DNA of 64,000 nucleotides from Mycolicibacterium hodleri (GTDB taxonomy: Bacteria; Actinomycetota; Actinomycetes; Mycobacteriales; Mycobacteriaceae): NCBI RefSeq assembly GCF_025822245.1, contig NZ_JACKTL010000059.1, forward strand, positions 31,872 to 95,871. Direction: 5' to 3'. The translations under genes were made by a program, and so were the position numbers. Shown piece after piece: positions 1 to 8,842 of the stretch (its first letter is position 1; the number at the start of each line of letters is the position of its first letter). The notes under the pieces are model-generated. The model had not been told where the DNA came from. It worked only from the letters and a program-made list of their open reading frames with translations, and did no database searches.

Positions 1-219
1 ATGATTTACTTCTCGCTGTCTCTCGTGCTTGCGGCCCTGTTGCTGGCCGTCGTCCACATTCGCGAGACCCGGGGGCAGTCGATGAATGCCGTCGCCCTTT
101 GGGCCGTTGCGATCGTGGTGATCATCGCGAGCGTTGCGACGACGGTGCAGGTCTACCGCATCGGTGACTCCGGTGCGAAGTCGGTCTGGGCTCAGGACGC
201 GGACGGTCAAGCGCCCTAG
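1..219 (+). CDS. DUF2231-type membrane protein, C-terminal part
   Basis: This is the last 72 residues of an integral membrane protein cut by the left window edge. Two hydrophobic segments are visible (about residues 3-20 and 30-50), and the tail VQVYRIGDSGAKSVW is the typical end of mycobacterial DUF2231 proteins, which are usually about 150-170 residues with four membrane spans. The first Met matches an internal Met of that family, so the true start is probably upstream of the window. The function of the family is unknown. A hairpin follows five bases after the stop. Confidence 0.6.
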   Translation: MIYFSLSLVLAALLLAVVHIRETRGQSMNAVALWAVAIVVIIASVATTVQVYRIGDSGAKSVWAQDADGQAP

Positions 220-223
220 TCGC

Positions 224-244
224 GGTGGCCTTGCGCTGGCCACC
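224..244 (+). terminator. hairpin terminator after the DUF2231 gene
   Basis: A perfect 7-base-pair stem GGTGGCC/GGCCACC with a 7-base loop begins five bases after the stop codon. There is no T tract, as is common for mycobacterial intrinsic terminators. Position and stem support termination, but this is inferred. Confidence 0.5.
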
Positions 245-253
245 CCTCCATGA

Positions 254-460
254 CCGCCCGGCGGTCTCCTCGACGTCCTCACTCGTGAGAGAGATCGTAA
301 GCTCGGTCAAGTGATTGACGCCGGCCACGGTTGGACTGCGGTCGACGACGTCGTCGCCCGTGGGGTTGTCGGTGTCACGTGGGTCGAATCCCTGACCCAC
401 GGTCGCCTCCGACGATGGGCCGCTGTCAAGCACACGCGCTTCGCGGTTCTCGCGGAGTGA
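254..460 (+). pseudogene. possible remnant of an unidentified coding region
   Basis: Frame 2 is open from the stop at 251 to the TGA at 458-460 and reads like protein: it includes TRERDRKLGQVIDAGHG and WVESLTHGRLRRW. The only in-frame start is a GTG at 311, which would give 49 residues and has no clear ribosome binding site. It may be the tail of a gene that lost its 5' end, or a small real gene. I do not recognise the family. Confidence 0.3.
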
Positions 461-586
461 GCGCTGCCAGTCGGTTCCCCGCGTCCAGGTCGACGAACGT
501 CGACCGCGCGGTACCCAGCCGACGATCCCGCCCGTTCGCCGGACGTTTCAATCCGTGCGACCGGAAGCCTGGTTCGTCCCCACTGG

Positions 587-1114
587 GTGAGCATCATTGA
601 GGCGGTGACCGTCACCGAAACCGCGCCGTCCGCCGCTGGCCCCATTGCGGAGGTTCCGGGCCAGCGGCCCATCGTCGTCAGCGGCACCAGCCCGCTGGCC
701 GATGGCTTCCGCAGCCGTTTCTTCACCGAGGACGACTACCGCAGGCTCCACGCCCGCGCGCCCCGTTATGACGCCGAGAACTCCTTCTTCGCCGAGGATT
801 TCGCCGACCTCGTCAAGGCTCACCATCTCAGGGCGCCATTGCCAGAGCGGCTTGGCGGAGCCGGCCTGACGCTCGCCGAACTGGCAGTCGAGCAGGACAT
901 CTCGCCTATTGGGCGCCTGCGACCGCGCTCGCCGTCAACATCGGAATTCACGCCCAAGACGACTCCGATCCCCGTCATGGTCGGGGCGTCGTCGGTGTCC
1001 CGTCGTCACGAACTCGAACGGCTGTACCGCGACGTGCGTACCGGGTCGCTGCACCCGCCGAACACCGATGCCGTCCTCGAGGCGCTCGGCGCCGTGGCGC
1101 TCGGCCAGGGATGA
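587..1114 (+). pseudogene. acyl-CoA dehydrogenase, frameshifted and internally deleted
   Basis: The open frame encodes 175 residues where acyl-CoA dehydrogenases have about 380-400. The first 105 residues carry the helical N-terminal pattern (FAEDFADLVKAHHLRAPLPE, then GGAGLTLAELAVEQ). At about 895-900 the family sequence moves to another frame, where LAYWAPATALAVNIGIH is readable for a short way. The original frame then resumes near 990 directly with the C-terminal end, LERLYRDVRTGSLHPPNTD. The central beta domain and catalytic region are therefore missing. It cannot make a working enzyme and is best called a pseudogene next to the flavin-dependent oxidoreductase. Confidence 0.8.
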
Positions 1115-1154
1115 CCCGTCACGCCGTGCCATGCCCGGTCGGGGAGGTCCTGAC

Positions 1155-2225
1155 GTGAAGTTCCTGTTGCTGACACTCATCGCACACACCTCGAATCCGC
1201 TGACGGGGGAGAAGAAGAGTCCCGCCGATCGCCTGCGTGACGTCGTCGACGAGGCCGTGCTCGCCGAGGAACTGGGATTCGACGACTACGCCGTAGGCGA
1301 ACGGCACGAGGATCCGTTCATCTCGTCGTCGCCGCCGGTGGTGCTGAGCAACATCGCGGCGCGAACGTCGACGATCTCGCTCTTCACTGCCGTGACGACG
1401 CTGAGTCTGCTCGACCCGGTCCGCGCCTTCGAGGACTACTCGACGTTGGACAACCTGTCTGGTGGTCGCCTGGAACTGATCATCGGCAAGGGCAACGGTG
1501 CGGCGCAGGCGGAGTTGTTCCACGTCACCACCGACGATCAGTGGGATCGCAACCGCGAGGGCTATGAATTGTTCCGCTTGTTGTGGGAACGCGATCAGGT
1601 GACCTGGTCCGGCCGGTTCCGGCCGCCCCTGGTGAACGCCAAGGCGCTGCCCCGGCCGCTGCAGCCCCGCATCCGAATCTGGCACGGCAGTGCCACCAGC
1701 GCCGACTCCGTCGAACTGGCCGCTCGGCACGGCGACCCGCTCTTCTCGGCAAACGTCACCTACCCCGTCGAGCCCTACGCCGACTTGGTGCGGCACTACC
1801 GGCAGCGCTGGGAGTTCTACGGCCGCCCGCCGGCGGAGGCGCTGGTGGGCGCGGGGACGGCCGGCTTCCACGTCGCCCCGACGTCACAGGAAGCGATCCG
1901 GGCGTATCGTCCGATCTTCGAGGCGCGGCTGACGGCGCAACGCCGGGGCGGACTTCCCGTGGTCTTCGAATCCATCGACGATCTCGTCGAGCGAAGCTCC
2001 GCGCTGATCGGCAGCCCACAGCAGGTGGTCGACAAGGTGGGCCGCTATCACGAGCAACTGGGCCACGAGGTGATGCATCTCAGCGCCGACGCCGACGGTC
2101 TGCCACCGGGCCACCAACGCCGCAGCCTCGAGCTGTTCCAGGCTGAGGTGGCTCCCGTTCTGCGCGAACGGTTTCCCAGCCGGGCACTGATCGCGGAGGC
2201 CACCCCCAGAGAGGCCCTCGCGTGA
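1155..2225 (+). CDS. LLM-class flavin-dependent oxidoreductase
   Basis: A 356-residue luciferase-like monooxygenase family protein (TIM barrel using FMN or F420). Visible family features are the N-terminal LGFDDYAVGERHED segment, TAVTTLSLLDPVRAFEDYSTLDNLSGGRL (in part the nucleotide-binding strand region), and the C-terminal GSPQQVVDKVGRYHE helix typical of this class. The GTG at 1155 is chosen because GGAGGT lies six bases upstream; the frame extends further upstream, but that part is antisense-like noise over the pseudogene. It follows the broken acyl-CoA dehydrogenase by 40 bases, so the pair was probably once one operon. The substrate is unknown. Confidence 0.8.
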   Translation: MKFLLLTLIAHTSNPLTGEKKSPADRLRDVVDEAVLAEELGFDDYAVGERHEDPFISSSPPVVLSNIAARTSTISLFTAVTTLSLLDPVRAFEDYSTLDNLSGGRLELIIGKGNGAAQAELFHVTTDDQWDRNREGYELFRLLWERDQVTWSGRFRPPLVNAKALPRPLQPRIRIWHGSATSADSVELAARHGDPLFSANVTYPVEPYADLVRHYRQRWEFYGRPPAEALVGAGTAGFHVAPTSQEAIRAYRPIFEARLTAQRRGGLPVVFESIDDLVERSSALIGSPQQVVDKVGRYHEQLGHEVMHLSADADGLPPGHQRRSLELFQAEVAPVLRERFPSRALIAEATPREALA

Positions 2226-2597
2226 GACCGGGGACGACGATTCATGCTCGCCCCGCCCTCGCCCAGCGTGACACGACGATGACCCGAGGTTGCGCCAGTC
2301 CGCCGTTCAACCAGCCGATTGATCACGAAATGCGCAGTCCGAATGCGGTTTACACGTTCGTCGGACGTTCTACTGTGGGTGATCAGAGACGTGCCGGCGT
2401 GGCTCACCCCGCTTCCGGATTCATCGGCTCGTCGTCCGTCGTGTCGACCTTCGTTAGGTTCGTGGCGAGGGAAACGGTCGAGCGCGACGCGGGTCGGTCG
2501 TAGCGTCGGTACGGGATGAGGCAGGTCGCCGCGCGACGGCCGCCGCCCAGTCATCTCCGGTTCACTCCGAGACCGACGACGACACGAAAGGGATCTC
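2226..2597. other. 372-base intergenic region upstream of sodA
   Basis: No gene with a ribosome binding site or family signature is seen here; short open frames (for example 2222-2503) have no recognisable content. The region must hold the sodA promoter, but I cannot pick a -10/-35 pair with confidence. The sodA ribosome binding site (AAAGGGA) is at its end. Confidence 0.5.
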
Positions 2598-3215
2598 ATG
2601 GCCGACTACACCTTGCCAGACCTCGACTACGACTACGGGGCACTGGAACCCCACATCTCCGGTGAGATCAACGAGATTCACCACGGCAAGCATCACGCCA
2701 CCTACGTCAAGGGCGTCAACGACGCCGTCGCCAAGCTCGAGCAGGCGCGCGCCGACGACGACCATGCCGCGATCTTCCTCAACGAGAAGAACCTGGCCTT
2801 CCATCTCGGCGGTCACGTCAACCATTCCATCTGGTGGAAGAACCTGTCTCCCAACGGTGGTGACAAGCCCACCGGCGAATTGGCCGCGGCGATCGACGAC
2901 CACTTCGGGTCGTTCGACAAGTTCCGGGCGCAGTTCACCGCCGCCGCCAACGGACTTCAGGGCTCGGGCTGGGCCGTCCTGGGTTACGACCCGCTGGGCC
3001 GGCGGCTGCTCACCTTCCAGCTCTACGACCAGCAGGCCAACGTACCGCTCGGAATCGTCCCTCTGCTGCAGGTCGACCTGTGGGAGCACGCCTACTATCT
3101 GCAGTACAAGAACGTGAAGGCCGACTACGTCAAGGCCTTTTGGAACGTCGTGAACTGGGCCGACGTACAAGAAAGATTCGCCGCGGCGAGCACGACGCAG
3201 GCCCTCGTATTCTGA
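2598..3215 (+). CDS. sodA: superoxide dismutase, Mn/Fe family
   Basis: A 205-residue Fe/Mn superoxide dismutase that converts superoxide to oxygen and hydrogen peroxide. The four metal ligands are visible at His28, His76, Asp160 (in LQVDLWEHAYY) and His164. It is close to mycobacterial SodA throughout (start MADYTLPDLDYDYGALEPHI) and, like it, lacks a cleavable signal peptide. Residue 145 is Gln (LYDQQANVP); the M. tuberculosis iron enzyme has His there, while Gln is found in mycobacterial manganese enzymes, so Mn is the likelier metal. Start supported by AAAGGGA upstream. Confidence 0.95.
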   Translation: MADYTLPDLDYDYGALEPHISGEINEIHHGKHHATYVKGVNDAVAKLEQARADDDHAAIFLNEKNLAFHLGGHVNHSIWWKNLSPNGGDKPTGELAAAIDDHFGSFDKFRAQFTAAANGLQGSGWAVLGYDPLGRRLLTFQLYDQQANVPLGIVPLLQVDLWEHAYYLQYKNVKADYVKAFWNVVNWADVQERFAAASTTQALVF

Positions 3216-3249
3216 CTGCGACAGCATGTCTCGAGGAGGGGTTGGTGGC

Positions 3250-4623
3250 GTGGTCGAGCTGGACGTAGGACAACCGACCCTGGCGGGTGTCGCCCATGGC
3301 TCGATCACCGATGCGATCGGCAACACGCCATTGGTCAGACTCAACGGCGCTGCCCGTGGCGTCGACGTTCTTCTGAAGCTCGAATATCTCAATCCCGGTG
3401 GCAGCGTCAAGGATCGAGCCGCCCGCGCCATGGTGCTGGCGGCCGAAGCCGACGGATCCTTGCAACCGGGCGGGACGATCGTCGAGGGCACGTCGGGGAA
3501 CACGGGGATCGGTTTGGCGCTGATCGCGGCCGCGCGGGGCTACCGCGTGATCGCCGTGCTTCCCGACAAGACCAGCGCCGACAAAATCGACTTCCTGCGC
3601 GCGCTGGGCGCCGACGTCGTCGTCACCGCCTCGAGTAGACCCGTCGGACACCCCGAGCACGTCCGTACCCTGGCCCGCCGCATTGCGACCGACACCCCCG
3701 GCGGCTGGCTCGCCGACCAGTACGACAACCCGGCGAACCCGCGCGCGCACTTCGACACCACGGGACCGGAACTGTGGCACCAGACCGGAGGCGCGATCAC
3801 CCACCTGGTTGCTGGCGTCGGCACCGGGGGAACCATCACCGGGACCGGTGAGTACCTCAAGGCGATCTCGGAGGGACGGGTACGCGTCGTCGGGGCCGAT
3901 CCGTCGTCCTCGCGGTACTCCGGTGGCGACGGGCGCGCCTACTACGTCGAATCGGTGGGCCACTATGTGCATCCCGAGTCCGACGGTGACGTCTGGCCGT
4001 TGTCGTATCACCCGGAGGTGGTCGACGAGTTCGTCACGGTCGACGACCGCGAGGCGCTCGACACCGCTCGACTGGTGGCCGCCACGGATGGCATCTTCAT
4101 GGGCGGCTCGGGCGGGGTGGCCGTGGCGGCGGCGCGGACGCTGGCTCAACGGGTACCGCATGGGTCGGTGATCGCAGTCGTCATTCCCGATTCCGGGCGC
4201 AACTACTTGGCCAAGTACTACAACCGTTCGTGGCTGGCGCGGTGGGGCTTCGACGGCGATGCGCCGGCCGTCGCCGAGCTGGTCCCGTCCCACGAGTACG
4301 TCGGCGTGCCAATCGATTCCACCGTCGGGGATGCTCGGAGACGGGCTGACGGCCTGCCCGCACTTCCCGTTCACGTTCGGCGCGACGGTGCAACCGTGGT
4401 GGCCGCGGAGATACTGGGTTCCATCGATCTGGACGCCACCCGTTCGCTGCCGTCGCATGCCGCGGTCCGGGACCACCTCGGTCTGGTGCCAGCCCTTGCC
4501 GGCATCGGTGAAAGCGCGGCCGCGGTGAAGGACCGCGCCGCAAGCGCGCGCTCACCGATCGTGGTGCTCGTGCGGGACGGCATCGCCGTGGCGACCACGC
4601 GCGCCGACACGCTGGGTGGCTGA
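3250..4623 (+). CDS. cbs: cystathionine beta-synthase-like PLP enzyme
   Basis: A PLP-dependent fold-type II enzyme of the cysteine synthase/cystathionine beta-synthase group. The core has the PLP lysine in NPGGSVKDRAA, the phosphate/substrate loop EGTSGNTGIGLA and the glycine-rich GVGTGGTITGTGEYL. About 120 residues follow the core and resemble a degenerate CBS (Bateman) region, as in the roughly 464-residue mycobacterial Cbs, which condenses serine and homocysteine in transsulfuration. The GTG at 3250 is preferred (GAGGAGGGG nine bases upstream); an ATG at 3226 would add eight residues. O-acetylserine sulfhydrylase activity cannot be excluded. The gene starts 34 bases after sodA and may be cotranscribed. 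Confidence 0.8.
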   Translation: MVELDVGQPTLAGVAHGSITDAIGNTPLVRLNGAARGVDVLLKLEYLNPGGSVKDRAARAMVLAAEADGSLQPGGTIVEGTSGNTGIGLALIAAARGYRVIAVLPDKTSADKIDFLRALGADVVVTASSRPVGHPEHVRTLARRIATDTPGGWLADQYDNPANPRAHFDTTGPELWHQTGGAITHLVAGVGTGGTITGTGEYLKAISEGRVRVVGADPSSSRYSGGDGRAYYVESVGHYVHPESDGDVWPLSYHPEVVDEFVTVDDREALDTARLVAATDGIFMGGSGGVAVAAARTLAQRVPHGSVIAVVIPDSGRNYLAKYYNRSWLARWGFDGDAPAVAELVPSHEYVGVPIDSTVGDARRRADGLPALPVHVRRDGATVVAAEILGSIDLDATRSLPSHAAVRDHLGLVPALAGIGESAAAVKDRAASARSPIVVLVRDGIAVATTRADTLGG

Positions 4624-4632
4624 CCGGTCCCG

Positions 4633-4905
4633 TCAGGCGTCGGCCTGGTCGAGCGCGAAGGGGCGCTGACACCTCAGCGTCTCGGGATAACGCCGATGCA
4701 AACCGTCGATGAGTCGGTGGGCTTCGTACAGGTCTCGGCGCAACTCGGACTGCTGGCGGTGCACGTGGGCAATTCCTCGCGCCGAGCGGCGCCGATTTCG
4801 TCGCTCGACGATCTCGATCTTCCGGGACACCTTTTCGACGTGAAGGCGAAGTTCTTCGAGGAGTGCTCTCGCCTGTGCGGCCTCGGCCTCGGCGTCGTCG
4901 GGCAT
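4633..4905 (-). CDS. small helical hypothetical protein
   Basis: A 90-residue protein that is almost entirely charged helix, with heptad-like leucine spacing (LLEELRLHVEKVSRKIEIVERR) suggesting a coiled-coil hairpin. No enzyme motif, signal peptide or membrane segment is present. It is convergent with the cbs-like gene (9-base gap) and divergent from the three-helix protein at 5004. The ribosome binding site is weak, so the exact start is uncertain. I do not recognise a named family. Confidence 0.5.
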   Translation of the reverse strand: MPDDAEAEAAQARALLEELRLHVEKVSRKIEIVERRNRRRSARGIAHVHRQQSELRRDLYEAHRLIDGLHRRYPETLRCQRPFALDQADA

Positions 4906-5003
4906 GTGGGCATCGTCTCATCGATTTCTAATGTTCGCTCGCCGACCTGGGTTTTGGTGTCGTGGAGGTGAACGACGGGTTGACGGTGCCCGTCTGTGAG
5001 CGC

Positions 5004-5210
5004 ATGATTCGCGTCATGGCCAGCTTGAGTGAACAGGCGGCGCTCGATCAGTTGGTGGAGCGCCTGAGCAGCACCTATACCGAACTACCCGCCGATCGGA
5101 TTCAGTCCGCGATGCTAAGTGTGCAGGCGAGGTTCGAAGACAGCAAGATTCGCGACTTCGTGCCGCTACTGGTGGAACGCAGGGTGCGCGCCGAGCTGGC
5201 TAACAAGTAG
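5004..5210 (+). CDS. three-helix bundle dimerization domain protein
   Basis: A short protein, 68 residues from the ATG at 5004 (64 from the ATG at 5016; GTG/TTG starts at 4962 and 4980 are possible). Its sequence, LVERLSSTYTELPADRIQSA followed by a FEDSKIRDFVPLLVERRVR helix, matches the small three-helix domain found fused to the N terminus of actinobacterial protein-tyrosine-phosphatase-like and arsenate-reductase-like proteins. Here the domain stands alone. A dimerization or partner-binding role is inferred from the family only. Confidence 0.6.
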   Translation: MIRVMASLSEQAALDQLVERLSSTYTELPADRIQSAMLSVQARFEDSKIRDFVPLLVERRVRAELANK

Positions 5211-5253
5211 CTGTCGGGGACACCATTCCGGTGCGGCCACTTGGCGCAACGGG

Positions 5254-5490
5254 TCAGCCAACCGCCCCGTATTCGGACTGAAACGCGTCGTACGCGACGG
5301 CGATCAGTGTCGCCGCGGCCTCTGGATGTTCACGGGCAATCGCTTCGATCGCCGCGGAGGTATTCACGCCGAGGTCGGCAGACCGGCCCGGAAAGTACCC
5401 CTCGGTGATGGCTCGGATCAACGCCTGTTCGAAGGTCGATCGGGCATTACCGGCAGTCGTCTCGTCGTGCATTCGATTCGCCCGTCTCAC
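5254..5490 (-). CDS. hypothetical protein coupled to an ANTAR protein
   Basis: A 78-residue acidic, mostly helical protein (EQALIRAITEGYFPGRSADL, EHPEAAATLIAVAYDAFQSE). It has no motif I recognise. Its start overlaps the stop of the upstream ANTAR gene in an ATGA arrangement, so the two are very probably translationally coupled and may work together. Start chosen at that overlap. Confidence 0.5.
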   Translation of the reverse strand: MRRANRMHDETTAGNARSTFEQALIRAITEGYFPGRSADLGVNTSAAIEAIAREHPEAAATLIAVAYDAFQSEYGAVG

Positions 5491-5765
5491 CGTGCGACGG
5501 CGGCCGAGGCCACCCGCGCTGCCAATAGATGACCCCAGACCAGGGCTGCCTCGGTCTGATGGGCAACTGCCTCGCCCTTGCCGCCGACCAGATGCGCCAG
5601 TGCCGTAGCCAGCGCCCCCGGACCGATGCCGGTCTCGTGTACGGCCTTCACCAGATCGTCGAACGCGTCACGCTCGGAACATCCGCGCAGTCCCATCAGG
5701 ATTCCGATGGCCAGGTCGATCATGCGTCGCGAGGACGGGTCGCCGCGCCGGCTCGGTTCGGTCAT
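5487..5765 (-). CDS. ANTAR-domain RNA-binding regulator
   Basis: A 92-residue protein with an ANTAR core: RRMIDLAIGILMGLRGCSERDAFDDLV followed (in separate helices) by GIGPGALATALAHLVGG. ANTAR domains bind paired stem-loops in nascent RNA and act as antiterminators. No sensor domain (GAF, PAS or receiver) precedes it, so it is a stand-alone module. The ATG at 5765 is preferred over the longer frame to 6104 because AGGGAC lies just upstream and the extension is arginine-rich antisense noise. It overlaps the next gene by four bases. The RNA target is not visible here. Confidence 0.65.
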   Translation of the reverse strand: MTEPSRRGDPSSRRMIDLAIGILMGLRGCSERDAFDDLVKAVHETGIGPGALATALAHLVGGKGEAVAHQTEAALVWGHLLAARVASAAVAR

Positions 5766-5985
5766 CGCGTCGTCCCTGCGGTCGTCGTCTGCACCGGTCC
5801 TGTGTAGCTCGCGCAGATGAACGCGGGTTGTCCTGCGGATGTCGTGTCGTCCGTCGCGAACAGCGGTGGTCATCGAATCGGCGTGTGCCGTTTGGTTCGT
5901 GGCCACCGGGAGGCATTGGCAGCACTCGATATTGGATGCAGCGCGCGGCACGGCAGGCCGTGCCGCACCGATGTGGAGGTCGGCA

Positions 5986-8823
5986 ATGTCGCAGGATTCG
6001 CAGCACGCGTACAACAGCGTTTGGCAGCTTCGAGGCGACGCGTGGTGCCGGCTGGAGGAAGCCGCCGACCGGCTGACGCGCACCACCACCACCGGTGAGC
6101 TCAAGGACGAGTACGTCGCCAGGTGCGGGGAGCTGCTCGCCGCGCTGACCCCGTTGGAGCCCTACTGGGCCTATCCGGGCACACCGCAGTTCGCAAGGGT
6201 GGCACGGCATTTCACCGCTGGCCACTACGACAAGTTCGCCCATGCGGTGGCTCGCATCAACCGTGCCCTCACCACCGAGTCGTACCGCAGTGGAGAGCTG
6301 GACACCGCGGGCCTCGACGACACCGACATGTTTCCGGCCGACCCCCGAACCTTGGAGCAGCAACCCCTCGGCAACACCGAGCAGCTCTACTTCGAGGTAC
6401 TGGTCGTCGAGAAGATGACCGAGGCGCAGGAACGTGCGCTGCGCAAGGAAGTTCGCGGTTGGCGCCGGCCGGACGACCAGTTCCTCTACGAACTGGTGAT
6501 CGTCGCCAGCGGCGACGAGGCGTTGATCGCCGCACGGCTGAACGTCAACCTGCAGGCCGTCGTCATCCGCCGTCGCTTCTCCCATCAGTCCACCCGCGAC
6601 CTGCGCACGCTGGCCGACTTCGTCGACACCCGGGTCTCCGAGGAACTCGACGACCACAAGTCGCCCGACGAACGTGCCCAGATCTTGGCGGCGTCACTGC
6701 GGGAGCTACGTCCCGAACTCGACATGTACCTCATGACCGAAATCGACGTCGAACAGATCGCCGGTCGCCTCGGTCCCTTCTTTCGTCGCGTCTTCCACGC
6801 CCGTGAGGGTGTCCTGGAACTGCACCTGTCGATCCTGCAGGGCGTGGCCGACCGGTACCGGACCCCGTTCTTCAGTGCGCTGAAGCAGTACAGCCATCGG
6901 CCCACCGGCGTGTTCCACGCCCTGCCCATCAGTCAAGGCAAGTCGATCGTCAACTCGCACTGGATCAAGGACATGGTCGGCTTCTACGGCCTCGACGTGT
7001 TCATGGCCGAAACATCGGCCACCTGTGGAGGTTTGGACTCGCTTCTCGAGCCGACGGGCCCGTTGCGCGAGGCCCAACAGCTGGCCGCCGAGGCGTACGG
7101 CAGTCGCCACACCTTCTTCGTCACCAACGGCACGTCGACGGCGAACAAGATCGTCACGCAGTCGTTGGTGGCTCCCGGCGACATCGTCCTGTTGGACCGC
7201 AACTGCCATCAGTCCCATCACTACGGGATGATGATGGCTGGCGCCAACGTCGTCTACCTCGAGGCGTATCCGCTGGCCGACTACACCATGTACGGTGCCG
7301 TTCCGCTGCGCGAGATCAAGTCGAAGTTGTTGGCGCTCAGGGCTGCCGGCAAAATCGACCGGGTCAAGATGATCTCGCTGACCAACTGCACGTTCGACGG
7401 CATCGTCTACGACGTCGAACGCGTGATGGAGGAGTGTCTGGCCATCAAGCCGGATCTGGTCTTCCTCTGGGACGAGGCGTGGTTTGCGTTTGCCCGCTTC
7501 CATCCGGTGTACCGGGGTCGAACCGCGATGGCCGCGGCCCGCACACTGCGCGACAAGCTGGCGAGCGAAGAGTACCGCCGAGGGTACGACGCCGAATTCG
7601 TGCACACCGCCACCGCCGGAACCTCTGACGACGAACTGCTGAACGCCAGGCTGCGTCCCGACCCCGCCAATGCCCGTGTCCGCGTCTACGCCACGCAGTC
7701 GACGCACAAGACACTGACGTCCCTGCGGCAGGGCTCGATGATCCACGTCTTCGACCAGGACTTCGAGCAGAAGGTCGCCGAGGCATTCCACGAGGCCTAC
7801 ATGGCTCACACCTCCACCTCGCCGAACTATCAGATCCTGGCCTCGCTGGACCTCGGCCGGCGCCAGGTGGCGCTCGAGGGCGTCGAGCTGGTCCAGCGCC
7901 AGATCGAGAACGCCATGCAGCTCCGCGACGCCATCGACGACCATCCGCTGCTGAGCAGGTACATGGTGTGCTTGCGAACCTCGGATTTGATTCCCGACGA
8001 CTTCCGGGACTCGCACATCGCGCAGCCGCTGCGCTCTGGTCTGAAGAACATGATGACCGCCTGGGGCAGTGACGAATTCGTGCTCGACCCGTCGCGCATC
8101 ACGCTGTCGATCGGCCGCACCGGCTATGACGGTGACACCTTCAAGCGTGAGCAGTTGATGGACCGCCACGGCGTGCAGATCAACAAGACCTCGCGCAACA
8201 CGGTGCTGTTCATGACCAACATCGGCACGACCCGCAGCTCGGTCGCGTTCCTGGTCGAGGTGCTGGTCAAGATCGCTGGTGAACTCGACGAAGCGATCGG
8301 CGAGATGGGCCTCGGCGAGCGCAGCCGGTTCGAACGCAAGGTGCGCAGCCTCACGACCAGCTCGGCGGCGATGCCGAACTTCAGCGGCTTCCACGAGGTG
8401 TTCCGTGACCACAGTGGAGCCCGGCCTACGCCGGAGGGTGACGTCCGGCGAGCCTTCTACCTGTCCTACGACGACACCAACTGCGAGTACCTCACCGGTG
8501 ACGAAGTCTTCGACCGGCTCGACAACGACCTCGACGTCGTATCGGCAACCTTCGTCACGCCCTACCCGCCCGGATTTCCCGTGTTGGTTCCCGGTCAGCT
8601 CTTCAGTCGCGAGATCCTCACCTTCATCCGTGACCTCGACACACCCGAGATCCACGGCTACACCCCGGACGTGGGCTATCGCGTCTACACCCAGAAGGCC
8701 ATCGAGATGTGCGGTCCCGCGGCCGCGCCCACGGCCGACGGAGACCCGGTCTCCACGTCGGGTAACGCCGACGCCGCGGGACCCGTTGGCGACGTGTCCC
8801 ACTTGCCGGGCACGGGGCTCTGA
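5986..8823 (+). CDS. Orn/Lys/Arg-type PLP decarboxylase, long form
   Basis: A 945-residue member of the ornithine/lysine/arginine decarboxylase group (fold-type I PLP enzymes). The PLP lysine is K575 in STHKTLTSLRQG; VTNGTSTANKIV and FLWDEAWFAF form the cofactor site. About 280 residues of helical, non-catalytic sequence precede the catalytic domain and a C-terminal decarboxylase domain follows. Size and layout match the probable amino acid decarboxylase Rv2531c (947 residues) of M. tuberculosis. The start is supported by GGAGGT five bases upstream, removing 49 residues of the longer frame. The substrate is not settled for this branch; agmatine or a polyamine product is possible. Confidence 0.85.
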   Translation: MSQDSQHAYNSVWQLRGDAWCRLEEAADRLTRTTTTGELKDEYVARCGELLAALTPLEPYWAYPGTPQFARVARHFTAGHYDKFAHAVARINRALTTESYRSGELDTAGLDDTDMFPADPRTLEQQPLGNTEQLYFEVLVVEKMTEAQERALRKEVRGWRRPDDQFLYELVIVASGDEALIAARLNVNLQAVVIRRRFSHQSTRDLRTLADFVDTRVSEELDDHKSPDERAQILAASLRELRPELDMYLMTEIDVEQIAGRLGPFFRRVFHAREGVLELHLSILQGVADRYRTPFFSALKQYSHRPTGVFHALPISQGKSIVNSHWIKDMVGFYGLDVFMAETSATCGGLDSLLEPTGPLREAQQLAAEAYGSRHTFFVTNGTSTANKIVTQSLVAPGDIVLLDRNCHQSHHYGMMMAGANVVYLEAYPLADYTMYGAVPLREIKSKLLALRAAGKIDRVKMISLTNCTFDGIVYDVERVMEECLAIKPDLVFLWDEAWFAFARFHPVYRGRTAMAAARTLRDKLASEEYRRGYDAEFVHTATAGTSDDELLNARLRPDPANARVRVYATQSTHKTLTSLRQGSMIHVFDQDFEQKVAEAFHEAYMAHTSTSPNYQILASLDLGRRQVALEGVELVQRQIENAMQLRDAIDDHPLLSRYMVCLRTSDLIPDDFRDSHIAQPLRSGLKNMMTAWGSDEFVLDPSRITLSIGRTGYDGDTFKREQLMDRHGVQINKTSRNTVLFMTNIGTTRSSVAFLVEVLVKIAGELDEAIGEMGLGERSRFERKVRSLTTSSAAMPNFSGFHEVFRDHSGARPTPEGDVRRAFYLSYDDTNCEYLTGDEVFDRLDNDLDVVSATFVTPYPPGFPVLVPGQLFSREILTFIRDLDTPEIHGYTPDVGYRVYTQKAIEMCGPAAAPTADGDPVSTSGNADAAGPVGDVSHLPGTGL

Positions 8824-8842
8824 GGACCGCTATCGTCGGGGG

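Larger units (their letters stand above)
220..586. other. 367-base stretch without an intact gene
   Basis: Between the DUF2231 protein and the broken acyl-CoA dehydrogenase there is no convincing intact gene. It holds a terminator-like hairpin (224-244), a short protein-like frame without a good start (254-460), and a second perfect stem-loop at 488-505 (7-base arms GGTCGAC/GTCGACC around a GAAC loop). Together with the adjacent pseudogene it looks like a zone of gene decay. Confidence 0.5.

Noticed and set aside
909..1154. N-terminal extension of the luciferase-like protein
   Set aside because: The extension overlaps the pseudogene in another frame and is Arg-rich; the GTG at 1155 has a good ribosome binding site.
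3130..4476. Open frame of 448 codons on the minus strand
   Set aside because: Antisense to the cbs-like gene; no signature and no ribosome binding site.
6706..8802. Open frame of 698 codons on the minus strand
   Set aside because: It is antisense to the Orn/Lys/Arg-type decarboxylase, whose cofactor motifs and ribosome binding site are clear. The antisense product is rich in Val, Gly, Asp and His runs as expected from the third-codon GC bias.
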